A DNA stretch of 38,494 nucleotides from a virus: IMG/VR virus record IMGVR_UViG_3300046714_000392, positions 1 through 38,494 of that record. The stretch is one strand, 5' to 3'. Shown here piece by piece: positions 24,359 through 31,487 of this stretch (position 1 is the stretch's first letter; the number at the start of each line of letters is the position of its first letter). The translations under genes and the position numbers were made by a program. The notes beneath the pieces were generated by a model. The model made no database searches, was not told the DNA's origin, and saw only the letters and a list, made by a program, of their open reading frames with translations.

Positions 24359-24364
24359 TGTAAT
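24359..24364 (+). promoter_or_regulatory. Putative -10 box for the hairpin RNA
   Basis: TGTAAT matches five of six consensus bases and would start transcription near 24371, at the edge of the hairpin block. The -35 region is poor: TTGGCG lies only 14 bases upstream. An activator may be needed, or the call may be wrong. Confidence 0.35.
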
Positions 24365-24370
24365 CTAGCC

Positions 24371-24668
24371 TGGAGAACTCCCTCCGGGAGTCCAGAGGGA
24401 CGAAGACTCCCGGATCCTCCGGAGCGAGGGACGAGCCCGGATCCCACCCTCAGGGTGGCGAGCCCAGAGCGAGCCGCGACCGTCGTCGGAGACGACACCG
24501 TCGGAGACGCGATCCTGGTGCGAGGGACGAGCGCGATCTTCCTCTGCTGGCGGAGACAGGGTCGGAGACAGCTAGAGCTGGTGCAGCGCAACAGCGCGGA
24601 TTTTCTCGAGAGAGATATCGCTGCGCGTAGGGACAGGCCCTAGAAATGCCTTGAAACAAGGCGTTTTT
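24371..24668 (+). ncRNA. Candidate structured small RNA with repeated GAGGGACGA hairpin loops
   Basis: A likely non-coding block of about 300 bases inside a 417-bp gene-free stretch (24155-24571). H1: a 10-bp stem TCCGGGAGTC/GACTCCCGGA (24383-24414). H2: TCCGG-a-GC/GC-CCGGA (24418-24441). H3: GATC...GTGC/GCGC...GATC (24511-24538). All three expose the same nine-base loop GAGGGACGA on unrelated stems. Further hairpins are CCACCC-tca-GGGTGG (24444-24458), GTCGTC-gga-GACGAC (24482-24496) and CGTC-gga-GACG (24499-24509). I count 13 GGA triplets on this strand. The loops contain A-N-GGA, the core seen in CsrA/RsmA sponge RNAs. A terminator ends it at 24648-24668. The 3' part is antisense to a small minus gene. 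Confidence 0.55.
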
Positions 24669-24814
24669 GCTTCACATACGAGGCCGTATGTCACCCCTAC
24701 CCTCCCGAAACGGGTAGGGTAATACTTAATGGGACGCGCCTTAGCCTGCCAGCGGAACGCGGGATCGGCGTTGGGGGCTGCTGGAGCGTTAGCGCCGTTA
24801 TCGCTGTCATCCAT
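24572..24814 (-). CDS. Small unknown protein antisense to RNA 3' end
   Basis: 80 residues. The ATG at 24814 follows the upstream stop closely, with an AGG-rich stretch before it, which supports the start. The N-terminus is disordered (DDSDNGANAPAAPNADP), then comes KYYPTRFGRVGVTYGLVCEA. The last third overlaps the hairpin and terminator region of the opposite strand, where codon choice would be constrained. Uncertain. Confidence 0.45.
   Translation of the reverse strand: MDDSDNGANAPAAPNADPAFRWQAKARPIKYYPTRFGRVGVTYGLVCEAKTPCFKAFLGPVPTRSDISLEKIRAVALHQL
24648..24668 (+). terminator. Rho-independent terminator
   Basis: GCCTTG-aaa-CAAGGC (24648-24662) followed by GTTTTT. It is oriented to end the plus-strand hairpin RNA. 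On the minus strand the tail would be ATTTCT, much weaker. Confidence 0.65.
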
Positions 24815-24821
24815 ACATAAC

Positions 24822-24995
24822 CTACCTGCCTACGGATAACGCGGGCGCCGTGTGCGCATATGCATACGCAAGCCGCATACTAGCGCTGCAGTCCTCGGTC
24901 ATACACCAAAGGGTGAGTACGCCGATGGTAGCGAGTACGACTAGCAAACAGCCGAGGTCGAGCCGGGTGTCAGCGTTAGGGTGATGTGTAGTCAT
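24822..24995 (-). CDS. Small membrane protein (57 residues)
   Basis: Starts in an ATGA overlap with the upstream zinc protein's stop and ends at a TAG at 24822. Residues 12-30 form one membrane helix (LDLGCLLVVLATIGVLTLW), followed by a short tail with AYAYAHTAPA. The DNA for that tail carries the GCATACG-type motif found near the regulators. Unknown function. Confidence 0.5.
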   Translation of the reverse strand: MTTHHPNADTRLDLGCLLVVLATIGVLTLWCMTEDCSASMRLAYAYAHTAPALSVGR

Positions 24996-25249
24996 GAGCG
25001 TAGCCTCGTCATGATGATGGCCTGCACGATACGCATCAGCTCGGGCGGCGCCTCGCTACGCTCTGCCAGCGAGGCGCTACGAAGCTTCAAGGCGTCATCG
25101 AAGCGCAGGATAGCGCCGCAGCCGATACAGACAGAGAAGTCACCAGGGATAGGGCCTTTGATGCCCTCAGGGTCGCTGGCGCAATCGAGCAGCTGGCCGC
25201 ATTCGGGACAATAGTCAGCGCTTAGGCGCGTTTCTAGCCATTCAGTCAT
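24992..25249 (-). CDS. Zinc-ribbon protein of phage type
   Basis: 85 residues. CPECGQLLDC and CIGCGAIL (about residues 14-48) form a four-Cys zinc ribbon, followed by the conserved-looking LRFDDALKLRSAS. This family is common in phage early regions, role unknown. It is coupled by overlaps to genes on both sides. Confidence 0.65.
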   Translation of the reverse strand: MTEWLETRLSADYCPECGQLLDCASDPEGIKGPIPGDFSVCIGCGAILRFDDALKLRSASLAERSEAPPELMRIVQAIIMTRLRS

Positions 25250-25509
25250 GCGGCATTACCTCCGTGCTGGCTTTGCCGCTGGGCGGCATGCTCCTCAGCA
25301 TCGGCGCCTACCATGGCGTCCGCGAGCGCTGCGAGCGCGGTCCAATTGCGAGCGTCCCGTAGGCGCTCTAGGCCCCGATTGAACCAATCACAATGACAGT
25401 GATAGCCGGCTCTAAAGCCGCGTACGTAGGCCGTGTAATACGCTGCGCCTACCGTTGTAATCCAGATGACTACGGCTGCAATTGCCGCATAGGCCATGGC
25501 ATCACTCAT
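25246..25509 (-). CDS. Single-pass membrane protein
   Basis: 87 residues from the ATG at 25509, which lies inside the end of the upstream gene. One membrane helix (MAYAAIAAVVIWITTVGAAYY), then HCHCDW and a helical tail. Function unknown. Confidence 0.55.
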   Translation of the reverse strand: MSDAMAYAAIAAVVIWITTVGAAYYTAYVRGFRAGYHCHCDWFNRGLERLRDARNWTALAALADAMVGADAEEHAAQRQSQHGGNAA

Positions 25510-25702
25510 CGCCCCTAGGCGGCTGAACCTCATCATTTAGCTGCATGACGCGTCCGACGCGCTCGGCCAGCCACTCGTAGTCCTCTTCGCGCGTCCAATC
25601 GTTGGCATCCTGCAGCCGCCGCCGCAAGTCCATGATCATGCCAACCGCAAACCCCAGGGCCAGCATTGCTGTGGTGTAACGCTCGCGATCAATCTCAGTC
25701 AT
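25502..25702 (-). CDS. Small unknown protein with hydrophobic helix
   Basis: 66 residues from the ATG at 25702 (ATGA overlap with the upstream stop). TAMLALGFAVGMIMDLRR may be membrane-inserted. The remainder is charged and helical. Not recognised. Confidence 0.5.
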   Translation of the reverse strand: MTEIDRERYTTAMLALGFAVGMIMDLRRRLQDANDWTREEDYEWLAERVGRVMQLNDEVQPPRGDE

Positions 25703-26025
25703 AGCCACACACCCACGATAGCGGGCACGTCGTCGCGTGAGCGGCCCATGAAGAACAGACCGGGATAGATCAGCTGGATCCATTCGGAAGCCTCAGCCTC
25801 AGAGACAAACATCAGCCGGATAGGGCTCGTGGTAGGCCCAGGTTCGCCCCCGCCGATGTAACTAGCCTGCAGCTCGTAGTCGGTGCTCGTGCTGTGCACG
25901 TTGGCGTATAGCGTGAGCATGAATAGCTCATCGTGTCTGGGCCAGCGCCAGGGCGATGCCGCGGGCAACTGTAAGAGCTCTACCTCAACCTGAGACTCCT
26001 GCTGGTTATTAGCTTGGCTTGCCAT
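25699..26025 (-). CDS. Unknown protein
   Basis: 108 residues from the ATG at 26025 (purine-rich GGGGGGAAA upstream). An earlier in-frame start lies within the upstream gene and would give an unusual Arg/Trp-rich leader. Mixed alpha/beta with LFMLTLYANVHSTSTDYELQ and SEWIQLIYPGLFFMG. Family unknown. Confidence 0.5.
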   Translation of the reverse strand: MASQANNQQESQVEVELLQLPAASPWRWPRHDELFMLTLYANVHSTSTDYELQASYIGGGEPGPTTSPIRLMFVSEAEASEWIQLIYPGLFFMGRSRDDVPAIVGVWL

Positions 26026-26425
26026 CGTTTCCCCCCGTTTTCGTCGTTTGCGCGTCCAGTGCCATCCCCGCCATGCCGCCGCTCGGAAACAGCTTGCAGC
26101 GCATGGCCTGCGCCAGCGTCCAGCCCTGCGCGCTACGCATGAGATCGATAGCGCCGTCATCCAGCGCTACGAAATCGCACAGCGCCTTGACCGCCAGCAT
26201 GTCAGCGACCATCAAGAGCTCCGCCAGGTTCATGCCTCCGGGTACCTGACGCATCATGTCTACCAGCGCTACGCGCATGAGCCTCTTGAGCATGTGTATA
26301 CGCGCCGGGTCGGCATTCAAGTGCGCCATGGCCTCGACCATGCTCTCAGCGATGTCCACTACAGAGCGCTCGATAGGTCCGCTCTCAAACTCCACTACGA
26401 TACGGCCGCTGCTAGGACTTGCCAT
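26009..26425 (-). CDS. Unknown helical protein
   Basis: 138 residues, many Met/Leu/Ala helices (MLKRLMRVALVDMMRQVPGG; NLAELLMVADMLAVKALCDF). Overlaps both neighbours. No recognised domain. Confidence 0.55.
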   Translation of the reverse strand: MASPSSGRIVVEFESGPIERSVVDIAESMVEAMAHLNADPARIHMLKRLMRVALVDMMRQVPGGMNLAELLMVADMLAVKALCDFVALDDGAIDLMRSAQGWTLAQAMRCKLFPSGGMAGMALDAQTTKTGGNDGKPS

Positions 26426-26684
26426 GTTCGTCCTTTTCCTTGGTCAACTCCAGCCCGACAACCCAATCCTGGGTGTGCTCGTACGCACGTATCCGGTCTA
26501 TCAACTGCCGATGCTCGCGCTTCACGTCTACCAAGTCCATCTGCGTGTCGAACAGCTCACGGCATGTAGCCATGTACTTCGCATGCAGCTCCGAGCGCGA
26601 TTGCCGGATGCGCTCTGTAACCGAGACCGTATACGCAAACGACAGTATCGCTATCAGTACGGCGATGAAGCCTAGCCAGGCCAT
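26412..26684 (-). CDS. Membrane-anchored coiled-coil protein, spanin-like topology
   Basis: 90 residues. One N-terminal membrane helix (WLGFIAVLIAILSFAYTV), then a charged periplasm-type coiled coil (LHAKYMATCRELFDTQMDLV and beyond). Inner-membrane spanins (Rz) look like this, but there is no overlapping Rz1 lipoprotein or endolysin here, so lysis is only one option. The start forms TAATG with the upstream stop. Confidence 0.55.
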   Translation of the reverse strand: MAWLGFIAVLIAILSFAYTVSVTERIRQSRSELHAKYMATCRELFDTQMDLVDVKREHRQLIDRIRAYEHTQDWVVGLELTKEKDEHGKS

Positions 26685-27070
26685 TACCGCATCCGCTCGG
26701 AGATGAGCCGAAACTCATCGAAGATCTTCTGTGCCTGCTCCAGCCCGATGTCTAAGATCAGGCGCCTCAGGGCGGTATGCTTGGCCGGAGGCCCTTCGTC
26801 CTCATCGAACTGCACTCGCACTTCGCTATCGCTCAGTAGCTCTACCTGCGCATTGCGTCCGTTCGACTTACTGGCCTTGGCTTTCTTGCCGCGCTTGAGC
26901 GGCTTCATGCCCGACCGCCTACGCGCATTGAAGCGCGCCTGAGTGATTTGCTTACGCGTAGCGCCTTTGCGCTCCGTAGCCGCAAGCGTAATCAGCTCAT
27001 CTAGCGACTTATCGAAGCCTTGCTTCGTTATCCACTCAACTAAGCTACCCTCGTACGGTGTTCCGCCCAT
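26684..27070 (-). CDS. Basic, probably DNA-binding protein
   Basis: 128 residues. A highly basic centre (RFNARRRSGMKPLKRGKKAK) separates an N-terminal helical domain (KSLDELITLAATERKGATRK) from a C-terminal helical domain. It may act on DNA in the early region. Family unknown. An 86-bp gap without visible features follows upstream (27071-27156). Confidence 0.55.
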   Translation of the reverse strand: MGGTPYEGSLVEWITKQGFDKSLDELITLAATERKGATRKQITQARFNARRRSGMKPLKRGKKAKASKSNGRNAQVELLSDSEVRVQFDEDEGPPAKHTALRRLILDIGLEQAQKIFDEFRLISERMR

Positions 27071-27156
27071 GTCTTAGATGGCTCCCTATCCCTCACAGAA
27101 ACTCAAAGCCTTTGCGCTCCGCCGCCTTAGGCTCCTCAGCGGTAAGCGCCGGCCAA

Positions 27157-27624
27157 TCATTGCAGCGCCCCTAGCCATGCGTAGAGCTGGCGTTGCGTAG
27201 CGAACTCCGCCGCAGCGAATACCTCCACGAAGTCAGCGGTAAGCACTTCGCGATAGGCCACAATGGCGCGCACCAGGCGCTTAGGCGCGACTGCGCAGCC
27301 GTCATCGCTCACAAACCAGGCTTCGTAGCGCCATGCAGCCGCGCCCACAGGCCAGCCATCGGCGAGCTTGCGACCATGCGGCATGAACACAAACAGCCGC
27401 ACATCGGGGCTAGGCGCAGCCCAGGCTACTAAGCCAGCGCGGGCGAATGCGTCATGACCCAGCACATCCAGCCGCGAGATGGCGTTGCACTTGCCGCGCT
27501 TGCTTACGGTCCACTCCAGGCGCGCAGGCTCCTTAGGTGGCGCGTTCTCGTAGCCGCGGCCAACACAGATGTAGCGGTCAAAGGGCGGGGCGACAGTTAG
27601 GTATTCATGTGCGATCTGCGACAT
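27157..27624 (-). CDS. Unknown early protein
   Basis: 155 residues. The ATG at 27624 has an excellent GGAGGG site. Alpha/beta with DVRLFVFMPHGRKLADGWPV and AAWRYEAWFVSDDGC. No catalytic motif is recognised. Well-formed start and length make it a secure gene. Confidence 0.6.
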   Translation of the reverse strand: MSQIAHEYLTVAPPFDRYICVGRGYENAPPKEPARLEWTVSKRGKCNAISRLDVLGHDAFARAGLVAWAAPSPDVRLFVFMPHGRKLADGWPVGAAAWRYEAWFVSDDGCAVAPKRLVRAIVAYREVLTADFVEVFAAAEFATQRQLYAWLGALQ

Positions 27625-27636
27625 AGACCCTCCGAG

Positions 27637-27954
27637 TCAGCGTAAGAATTCCTTGATGCGCGCCGCGGTCTTGACCGCCAGCCGATGCCCGAAGCCGCTG
27701 GTAACCAGCAGTAGCGTCACGGGCGAGATGCCCAGCTCCGCCGCGACCGGGCACGCGCCCTTTTCATCGATCATGTTTCGCAGCCGATCGATCTCCGACT
27801 TCGTGATCTCGTTGCGATCAAAGCGCCCGCCCAGGTCGAACAGCTCGGTAATGTTGCTGGCGCCTCGAATGCGCCTTACCGGCGCCTCATCGCGGATGCC
27901 GCGCACGGTAGGGCGGCCGGCGCGAGGGATAGTGCGAGCTGCGGAACGTGGCAT
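27637..27954 (-). CDS. Helix-turn-helix-like protein
   Basis: 105 residues from the ATG at 27954 (CGGAG seven bases upstream). The N-terminus is basic and unstructured. C-terminal residues ~62-100 read as a helix-turn-helix (ACPVAAELGISPVTLLLVTS). Probably a regulator acting within the early operon; the motif-bearing DNA at 28039-28120 lies just upstream. Confidence 0.55.
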   Translation of the reverse strand: MPRSAARTIPRAGRPTVRGIRDEAPVRRIRGASNITELFDLGGRFDRNEITKSEIDRLRNMIDEKGACPVAAELGISPVTLLLVTSGFGHRLAVKTAARIKEFLR

Positions 27955-28038
27955 GTGGTGTCTCCGTTGTTGAACTGCGACGTTGAAGCGCACGCTAGCG
28001 CCGCTCGGAACTGAAAATCAAGCTTGTTTACACGCCGC

Positions 28039-28120
28039 GCATACGATTCATGCATACGCATTGCGTGAGCTAGCCGACGTTCCCGTCGCTTTGCGCGCGA
28101 GCCATACGCTTACGCATACG
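28039..28120. promoter_or_regulatory. Cluster of GCATACG motifs
   Basis: GCATACG occurs at 28039, 28052 and 28114, with a related CATACG at 28103. The first two are direct repeats 13 bp apart. They cover the end of the upstream gene and its junction with the next. The same core recurs at 24862, 32870, 33764-33784 and 33797. Likely sites for one of the phage's regulators. Confidence 0.45.
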
Positions 28121-28269
28121 CCCGCTTCGCGAGCCTCGCGCCTGAGCGCGTCATACTCTGACCTGGTGAGACTAGCCTTGACCGCATATGCGCGTAGGCG
28201 GTCTGGGTCTTTCGGCTTACGGCCAGCACCCGCGCGCCGGCCTCCATGCTGTTTCGGTTCTCTCGCCAT
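28048..28269 (-). CDS. Ribbon-helix-helix-like DNA-binding protein
   Basis: 73 residues. A basic Gly-rich start (GGRRAGAGRKPKDPDRLR), then a beta strand (YAVKASLTRSEYDALRREAR) with the ribbon-helix-helix spacing and a second helix (VSVWLARKATG). Typical of small phage repressors or mobilisation regulators. The start codon itself lies in a GCGTATGG sequence resembling the operator-like motif, so self-regulation is conceivable. Confidence 0.55.
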   Translation of the reverse strand: MAREPKQHGGRRAGAGRKPKDPDRLRAYAVKASLTRSEYDALRREAREAGVCVSVWLARKATGTSASSRNAYA

Positions 28270-28765
28270 ACGCGCTACATGCCAGCGTCAGCACTGAGAA
28301 TCAACATGGCGGCAACAGGCGTCCCTAGCCGGCGCTAGTGTCCAAACGAAATCGTCGATCGGGCATGATAAATTACGCCAGCGTTCCTCGTTGATCGGTA
28401 TCGTTTGCTGGGGCGGATGAGGATCAAGATCTCTCTTGTGTTAAGAAGAGACCTCTCTTAGAGTCTGAGGCGGTTGGGTGGGGCGGGGGAGATCACAGAT
28501 GTTAACGTTAGTGATCGCGCGCGCGCCCGGGGGTAGTCAAAAGCGTTTGCGATAGACCGCTCAGTTCCGTCACTTGCGCACGCCGCTGCGAAAAATCTCT
28601 GAGCCCTAGCAGGGGCCTCGAACCCGACACGCAGTGCCGCCAGGACGTTACGCGTTGCACCGTCCACTCGGATAAGAGCCCAGAGAATTGCCGTGTGTCA
28701 CATAACGTGACCGCTTGTCAACTGACACCTTTTCACTAGGAAACGGCGCAGGCGCTATGAGGCTC
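28270..28765. other. Gene-free 496-bp region, possible origin or promoter region
   Basis: No credible gene on either strand. It holds GTCAC-ataac-GTGAC (28697-28711), TGTCA-ac-TGACA (28716-28727), a pyrimidine/purine-rich hairpin-forming stretch around 28430-28465, an alternating GC run (28517-28528), and on the minus strand a consensus TTGACA (inside the second palindrome) without a well-spaced -10. It may hold the replication origin or the promoter for the downstream minus genes; neither is shown. Confidence 0.35.
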
Positions 28766-29116
28766 TCAGCGGCCAGGATGCCAGGATGCTTGGATTGATA
28801 GCCGCGCGGCGTTTGCGGGCTTCCAGGGAGCTCCAGCGAGGCGCAACTCGTATTCCCTGAGGTAGTAGGCCTGCGCCGCGGCAATGTACTTCGCCTGCGT
28901 GGGCGCATCCTCCTGGGGATAGCGTGTAATGGCTATAAGAGCGGCGCTAACCTGGACGTAAGCCGCCCAGGCGTCTACCAGATCATCTCGCTGGCGCTCG
29001 CACCTATACGGCGGGCTACCAATGCGCAGCATGCTACCGCAGCCGCTACTCGTGACAGCTGCTATGACGGCGGCCAGCGCCGCCGCGTAGAGTGAACGCC
29101 ATCGGGGCCTGGGCAT
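28766..29116 (-). CDS. Secreted or lipoprotein-like protein
   Basis: 116 residues. Arg-rich start, hydrophobic helix (LYAAALAAVIAAVTSSGC) ending in a Cys at a possible signal-peptidase II site. The box is imperfect, with Ser at -3. The mature part is helical (AAAQAYYLREYELRLAGAPW). Likely exported to the periplasm or outer membrane; superinfection exclusion is one possible role. Overlaps the upstream gene by 55 bp. Confidence 0.55.
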   Translation of the reverse strand: MPRPRWRSLYAAALAAVIAAVTSSGCGSMLRIGSPPYRCERQRDDLVDAWAAYVQVSAALIAITRYPQEDAPTQAKYIAAAQAYYLREYELRLAGAPWKPANAARLSIQASWHPGR

Positions 29117-29301
29117 GGTGGCCTAGTATACAACCTACGGTGGTGATCCTTGTGTAGGCACCAGATGCAGCGGTCGCGGCCGTACTTCCACTCCTCAGGC
29201 GTTTTGGGCGTGCTGTAGACATGGCTGCGCCCTCGCTGGCGTAGGCGTCTAGCGCGCCACAGGGCCAGCCAGATCACGGCCAGGCGCAGGAGCGCTTTCA
29301 C
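29062..29301 (-). CDS. Small basic protein with Cys/His pair
   Basis: 79 residues from a GTG overlapping the methyltransferase stop (GTGA). Hydrophobic N-terminus (LLRLAVIWLALWRARRL), then RCIWCLHKDHH, a possible metal site. The substantial overlap with the next gene makes the C-terminus less certain. Confidence 0.45.
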   Translation of the reverse strand: MKALLRLAVIWLALWRARRLRQRGRSHVYSTPKTPEEWKYGRDRCIWCLHKDHHRRLYTRPPCPGPDGVHSTRRRWPPS

Positions 29302-30074
29302 TTGTCAGCCTCGAACATCGGGACCTGTTCGGCGCGGGCTTCATGCTGCGCCCACATGTTGACCGTGTAGCCCTTGGCGATGCGCGCCTGCGCCTTGCGA
29401 TACGTGGTCGGGTCAAGCTCCGCGCCTACCGCCCGCCTACCTTCGATAGCTGCAGCGATCAGCGTCGTAGCGCCGCCCGCGCAGGGATCGCAGACCAGAT
29501 CCCCAGGGCGCGAGTAGTCGCGCACTAGTTGCTGCATGAGCCAGAGGGGTTTGCCGCCCTTGATTGGCCGCCCGCCACGCATTCCGACAATGGATGGCGG
29601 CGGCACATACCCGCCCGGCAATGAGCCCCAGGTCTGAAACCGACGCTCGCGAGGCCTTGCTACCATGATCCAGCAAGTCCAACTAGCAGGGCCATCCCCA
29701 GCTAGTCGGGGCTGTTTTCCGATTTCTACGAATGGCAACGGCTGAAAGACATACCTGTTGGCCTCTAGTAATGCGGCCTCAAAGGCCGGCGCTAATACAT
29801 GATCTGTTATCGCAACGAACCAGCCGCGAACACGAGGCATCCAACCAGATACAAACGCCTTCACATCAGCGACGGTCCAGCTTGGGTATTCGATGGCGGC
29901 GCGTTGGCGCGGTCCACCACCGGCGTATCGATTGGATTTCGCCGAATCAAACACGTTTACGCGCACGCCCTCATGCGTACGCTCTGAGTACGGCGGATCG
30001 CAAATAAGACAATCAACCTGGGTTATGTCAGCGAGGGCTACCCTCCAATCGCCACAGCGGAGATCTATGCTCAT
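29298..30074 (-). CDS. DNA methyltransferase (adenine- or cytosine-N4-type, beta order)
   Basis: 258 residues from the ATG at 30074 (ATGA overlap). The catalytic DPPY is at residues 26-29 (LICDPPYSERT) and the AdoMet-binding DPCAGGATT at 196-204, followed by GAELDPTTY. Catalytic motif before the AdoMet motif is the beta-class order typical of phage N6-adenine and N4-cytosine methylases. It probably protects phage DNA from host restriction or marks it for regulation. No partner restriction gene is visible, so it is an orphan. Confidence 0.85.
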   Translation of the reverse strand: MSIDLRCGDWRVALADITQVDCLICDPPYSERTHEGVRVNVFDSAKSNRYAGGGPRQRAAIEYPSWTVADVKAFVSGWMPRVRGWFVAITDHVLAPAFEAALLEANRYVFQPLPFVEIGKQPRLAGDGPASWTCWIMVARPRERRFQTWGSLPGGYVPPPSIVGMRGGRPIKGGKPLWLMQQLVRDYSRPGDLVCDPCAGGATTLIAAAIEGRRAVGAELDPTTYRKAQARIAKGYTVNMWAQHEARAEQVPMFEADK

Positions 30075-30535
30075 GCCGCCAACTCCAAACGCACGCCATA
30101 CAGGCGTTGCTGTTGCTGGTAGTACGAAAACGTGTAGCCGCTGCGCATGCCATCGTTGGCGCGCGCATTCACTGTCGTGTAGCCGGCGAGCCATGCGACT
30201 ACCTGGTCTCTGACGGCCTTTGCGGCTGTGCGCAAATTGTCATCGTCTAACATCCGCGGCGCGAGGCGCGTAAAGCCGATTTGCTGGACAGGCGCGCCTA
30301 GATGCTTCTGCACGGCTGCAGGCGTTAGGACGCTGAGCGCTAACATCGTGCGTTCACGCAGCTGTCGGCTGCGGCCTGCAGCTGCGCGCCAGTTGTTAGA
30401 CCATCGCCCCTGGCTCTTGAGCTCGATACCGATCGTAATCACTACGGCGCGCGTAGCGGGGATGAGGATCGATCCTTCGGTCGCGATCCAGTGAACCGCA
30501 TCCTGCTCTAGCCTGCGCTTTGCAACGCGAATCAT
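30071..30535 (-). CDS. RusA-like Holliday-junction resolvase (putative)
   Basis: 154 residues from the ATG at 30535. The key stretch LDDDNLRTAAKAVRDQVVAW has the acidic Asp-rich motif with following Lys and Asp seen in RusA-like endonucleases, then a beta-rich end (SGYTFSYYQQQQRLYGVRLE). RusA cleaves four-way junctions, resolving recombination and replication intermediates before packaging, and would complement the Bet recombinase. Recognition is by motif only. Confidence 0.6.
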   Translation of the reverse strand: MIRVAKRRLEQDAVHWIATEGSILIPATRAVVITIGIELKSQGRWSNNWRAAAGRSRQLRERTMLALSVLTPAAVQKHLGAPVQQIGFTRLAPRMLDDDNLRTAAKAVRDQVVAWLAGYTTVNARANDGMRSGYTFSYYQQQQRLYGVRLELAA

Positions 30536-30765
30536 GGCCGCCTCCTGCGCCGCGCGCGCGCCCAGAGTAAGACGGCATCGCTCAGGCACACGGTAGCCAT
30601 CGTGTAGAGCCAGAGCTCAATGAAGCTAAGATCCACGGTCGCGAATAGCAGATCGGTCATCGCCGATACGCCCAGCGCAGAAGATCGCTCAGCCATATCG
30701 AGCCCAGCGTACAGATCAACAGATGCCACGCTGGCATAATGATGGGTTGCGTAAGGAAGTCGCAT
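30532..30765 (-). CDS. Small membrane protein
   Basis: 77 residues from the ATG at 30765 (GAGG close upstream); an internal ATG at 30660 would give 42. A membrane helix (SFIELWLYTMATVCLSDAVL) is followed by a basic end (RARRRRRP), so the C-terminus would be inside. Overlaps the next gene by ATGA. Confidence 0.45.
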   Translation of the reverse strand: MRLPYATHHYASVASVDLYAGLDMAERSSALGVSAMTDLLFATVDLSFIELWLYTMATVCLSDAVLLWARARRRRRP

Positions 30766-30783
30766 ATCCTCACACCCCAGAGA

Positions 30784-31077
30784 CTACACATGGCGGCACT
30801 CCAGACACGCCCGCGCCCAGGTACGAGGGCCCAGCGCGATCAGCGTAAAGACATGCGATGTCTCAGTGCCGCAGCGCCGGCAATCGTCCCATCTGACTAC
30901 CCTCAGCCCTATCTCGAGATGGCGGCGAGGTATCCAAATCAACTCACCGAAACCAAGGCCAGCAACAGCCCGCGGGTTATCAGCTCCGCGCACTGGCCTC
31001 GGTTCCGGGCAATGGCGTTTGGGCCCAGTAGGGGGGGCTACCGGGTTAGCGCCAAAGATTTCTGTCTGGGTGCTCAC
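30784..31077 (-). CDS. Zinc-binding protein
   Basis: 97 residues from a GTG at 31077 overlapping the previous stop (GTGA). A TTG start 14 codons upstream is also open. C-terminal CRRC ... CLEC (about residues 71-95) forms a zinc ribbon. The N-terminal half is Pro-rich. Not identified further. Confidence 0.5.
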   Translation of the reverse strand: MSTQTEIFGANPVAPPTGPKRHCPEPRPVRGADNPRAVAGLGFGELIWIPRRHLEIGLRVVRWDDCRRCGTETSHVFTLIALGPRTWARACLECRHV

Positions 31078-31487
31078 GGCTGCGAATCCCGCGCTTGCGC
31101 CCAGCGTTCGGCGCAACACTCGCTAGCTTCATCGCGCACGCCCCAGTGCCGCTGGGTAAAGGCGCGCACGAATTCATGCTCGGCGTTGCCGTGCGCGCGT
31201 AGGCACTGTTCCGCCCATAGCAGCGTATCGAGCCGGCGCCTGTTTTCGCTGCGCGTGTAGTAGCGCCTGCTGATGGCGTCCGCGTAGGCCGTAAACTCGG
31301 CGCGCATGTGCTCAGGCACAGTGCCCGGATCGCGCCGGTCTAGTAGCTGGGCGAGCTCATCCGATGGCACAGGCATCGGCGGCACGTGCAAGGGCCGCTG
31401 CGTATCGAGCGCCTCCGCGACCTGCAGCGCGATAGCCAGCGTGTCGCGCGGGTCGATGCCAGGTACTTCGGGCGCTAGGCGTTCCAT
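31074..31487 (-). CDS. Unknown protein downstream of replication initiator
   Basis: 137 residues, helical and charged (PEHMRAEFTAYADAISRRYY; RRLDTLLWAEQCLRAHGNAE). Its start overlaps the end of the replication gene by 13 bp. It occupies the place of a helicase loader in lambdoid phages, but I see no P-loop or other loader motif. Confidence 0.55.
   Translation of the reverse strand: MERLAPEVPGIDPRDTLAIALQVAEALDTQRPLHVPPMPVPSDELAQLLDRRDPGTVPEHMRAEFTAYADAISRRYYTRSENRRRLDTLLWAEQCLRAHGNAEHEFVRAFTQRHWGVRDEASECCAERWAQARDSQP

Noticed and set aside
24331-24643. Open frames on both strands through the hairpin block
   Set aside because: Ser/Arg/Pro-rich translations, no ribosome sites, and repeated stem-loop sequence better explained as RNA structure. 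GC-rich repeats easily leave open frames.
28590-28700. tRNA-like sequence on the minus strand (GGGTTCGAGGCCC and a closing stem)
   Set aside because: The T-arm stem pairs poorly and does not join the outer stem, and no anticodon arm fits. It reads as a chance match in GC-rich DNA.
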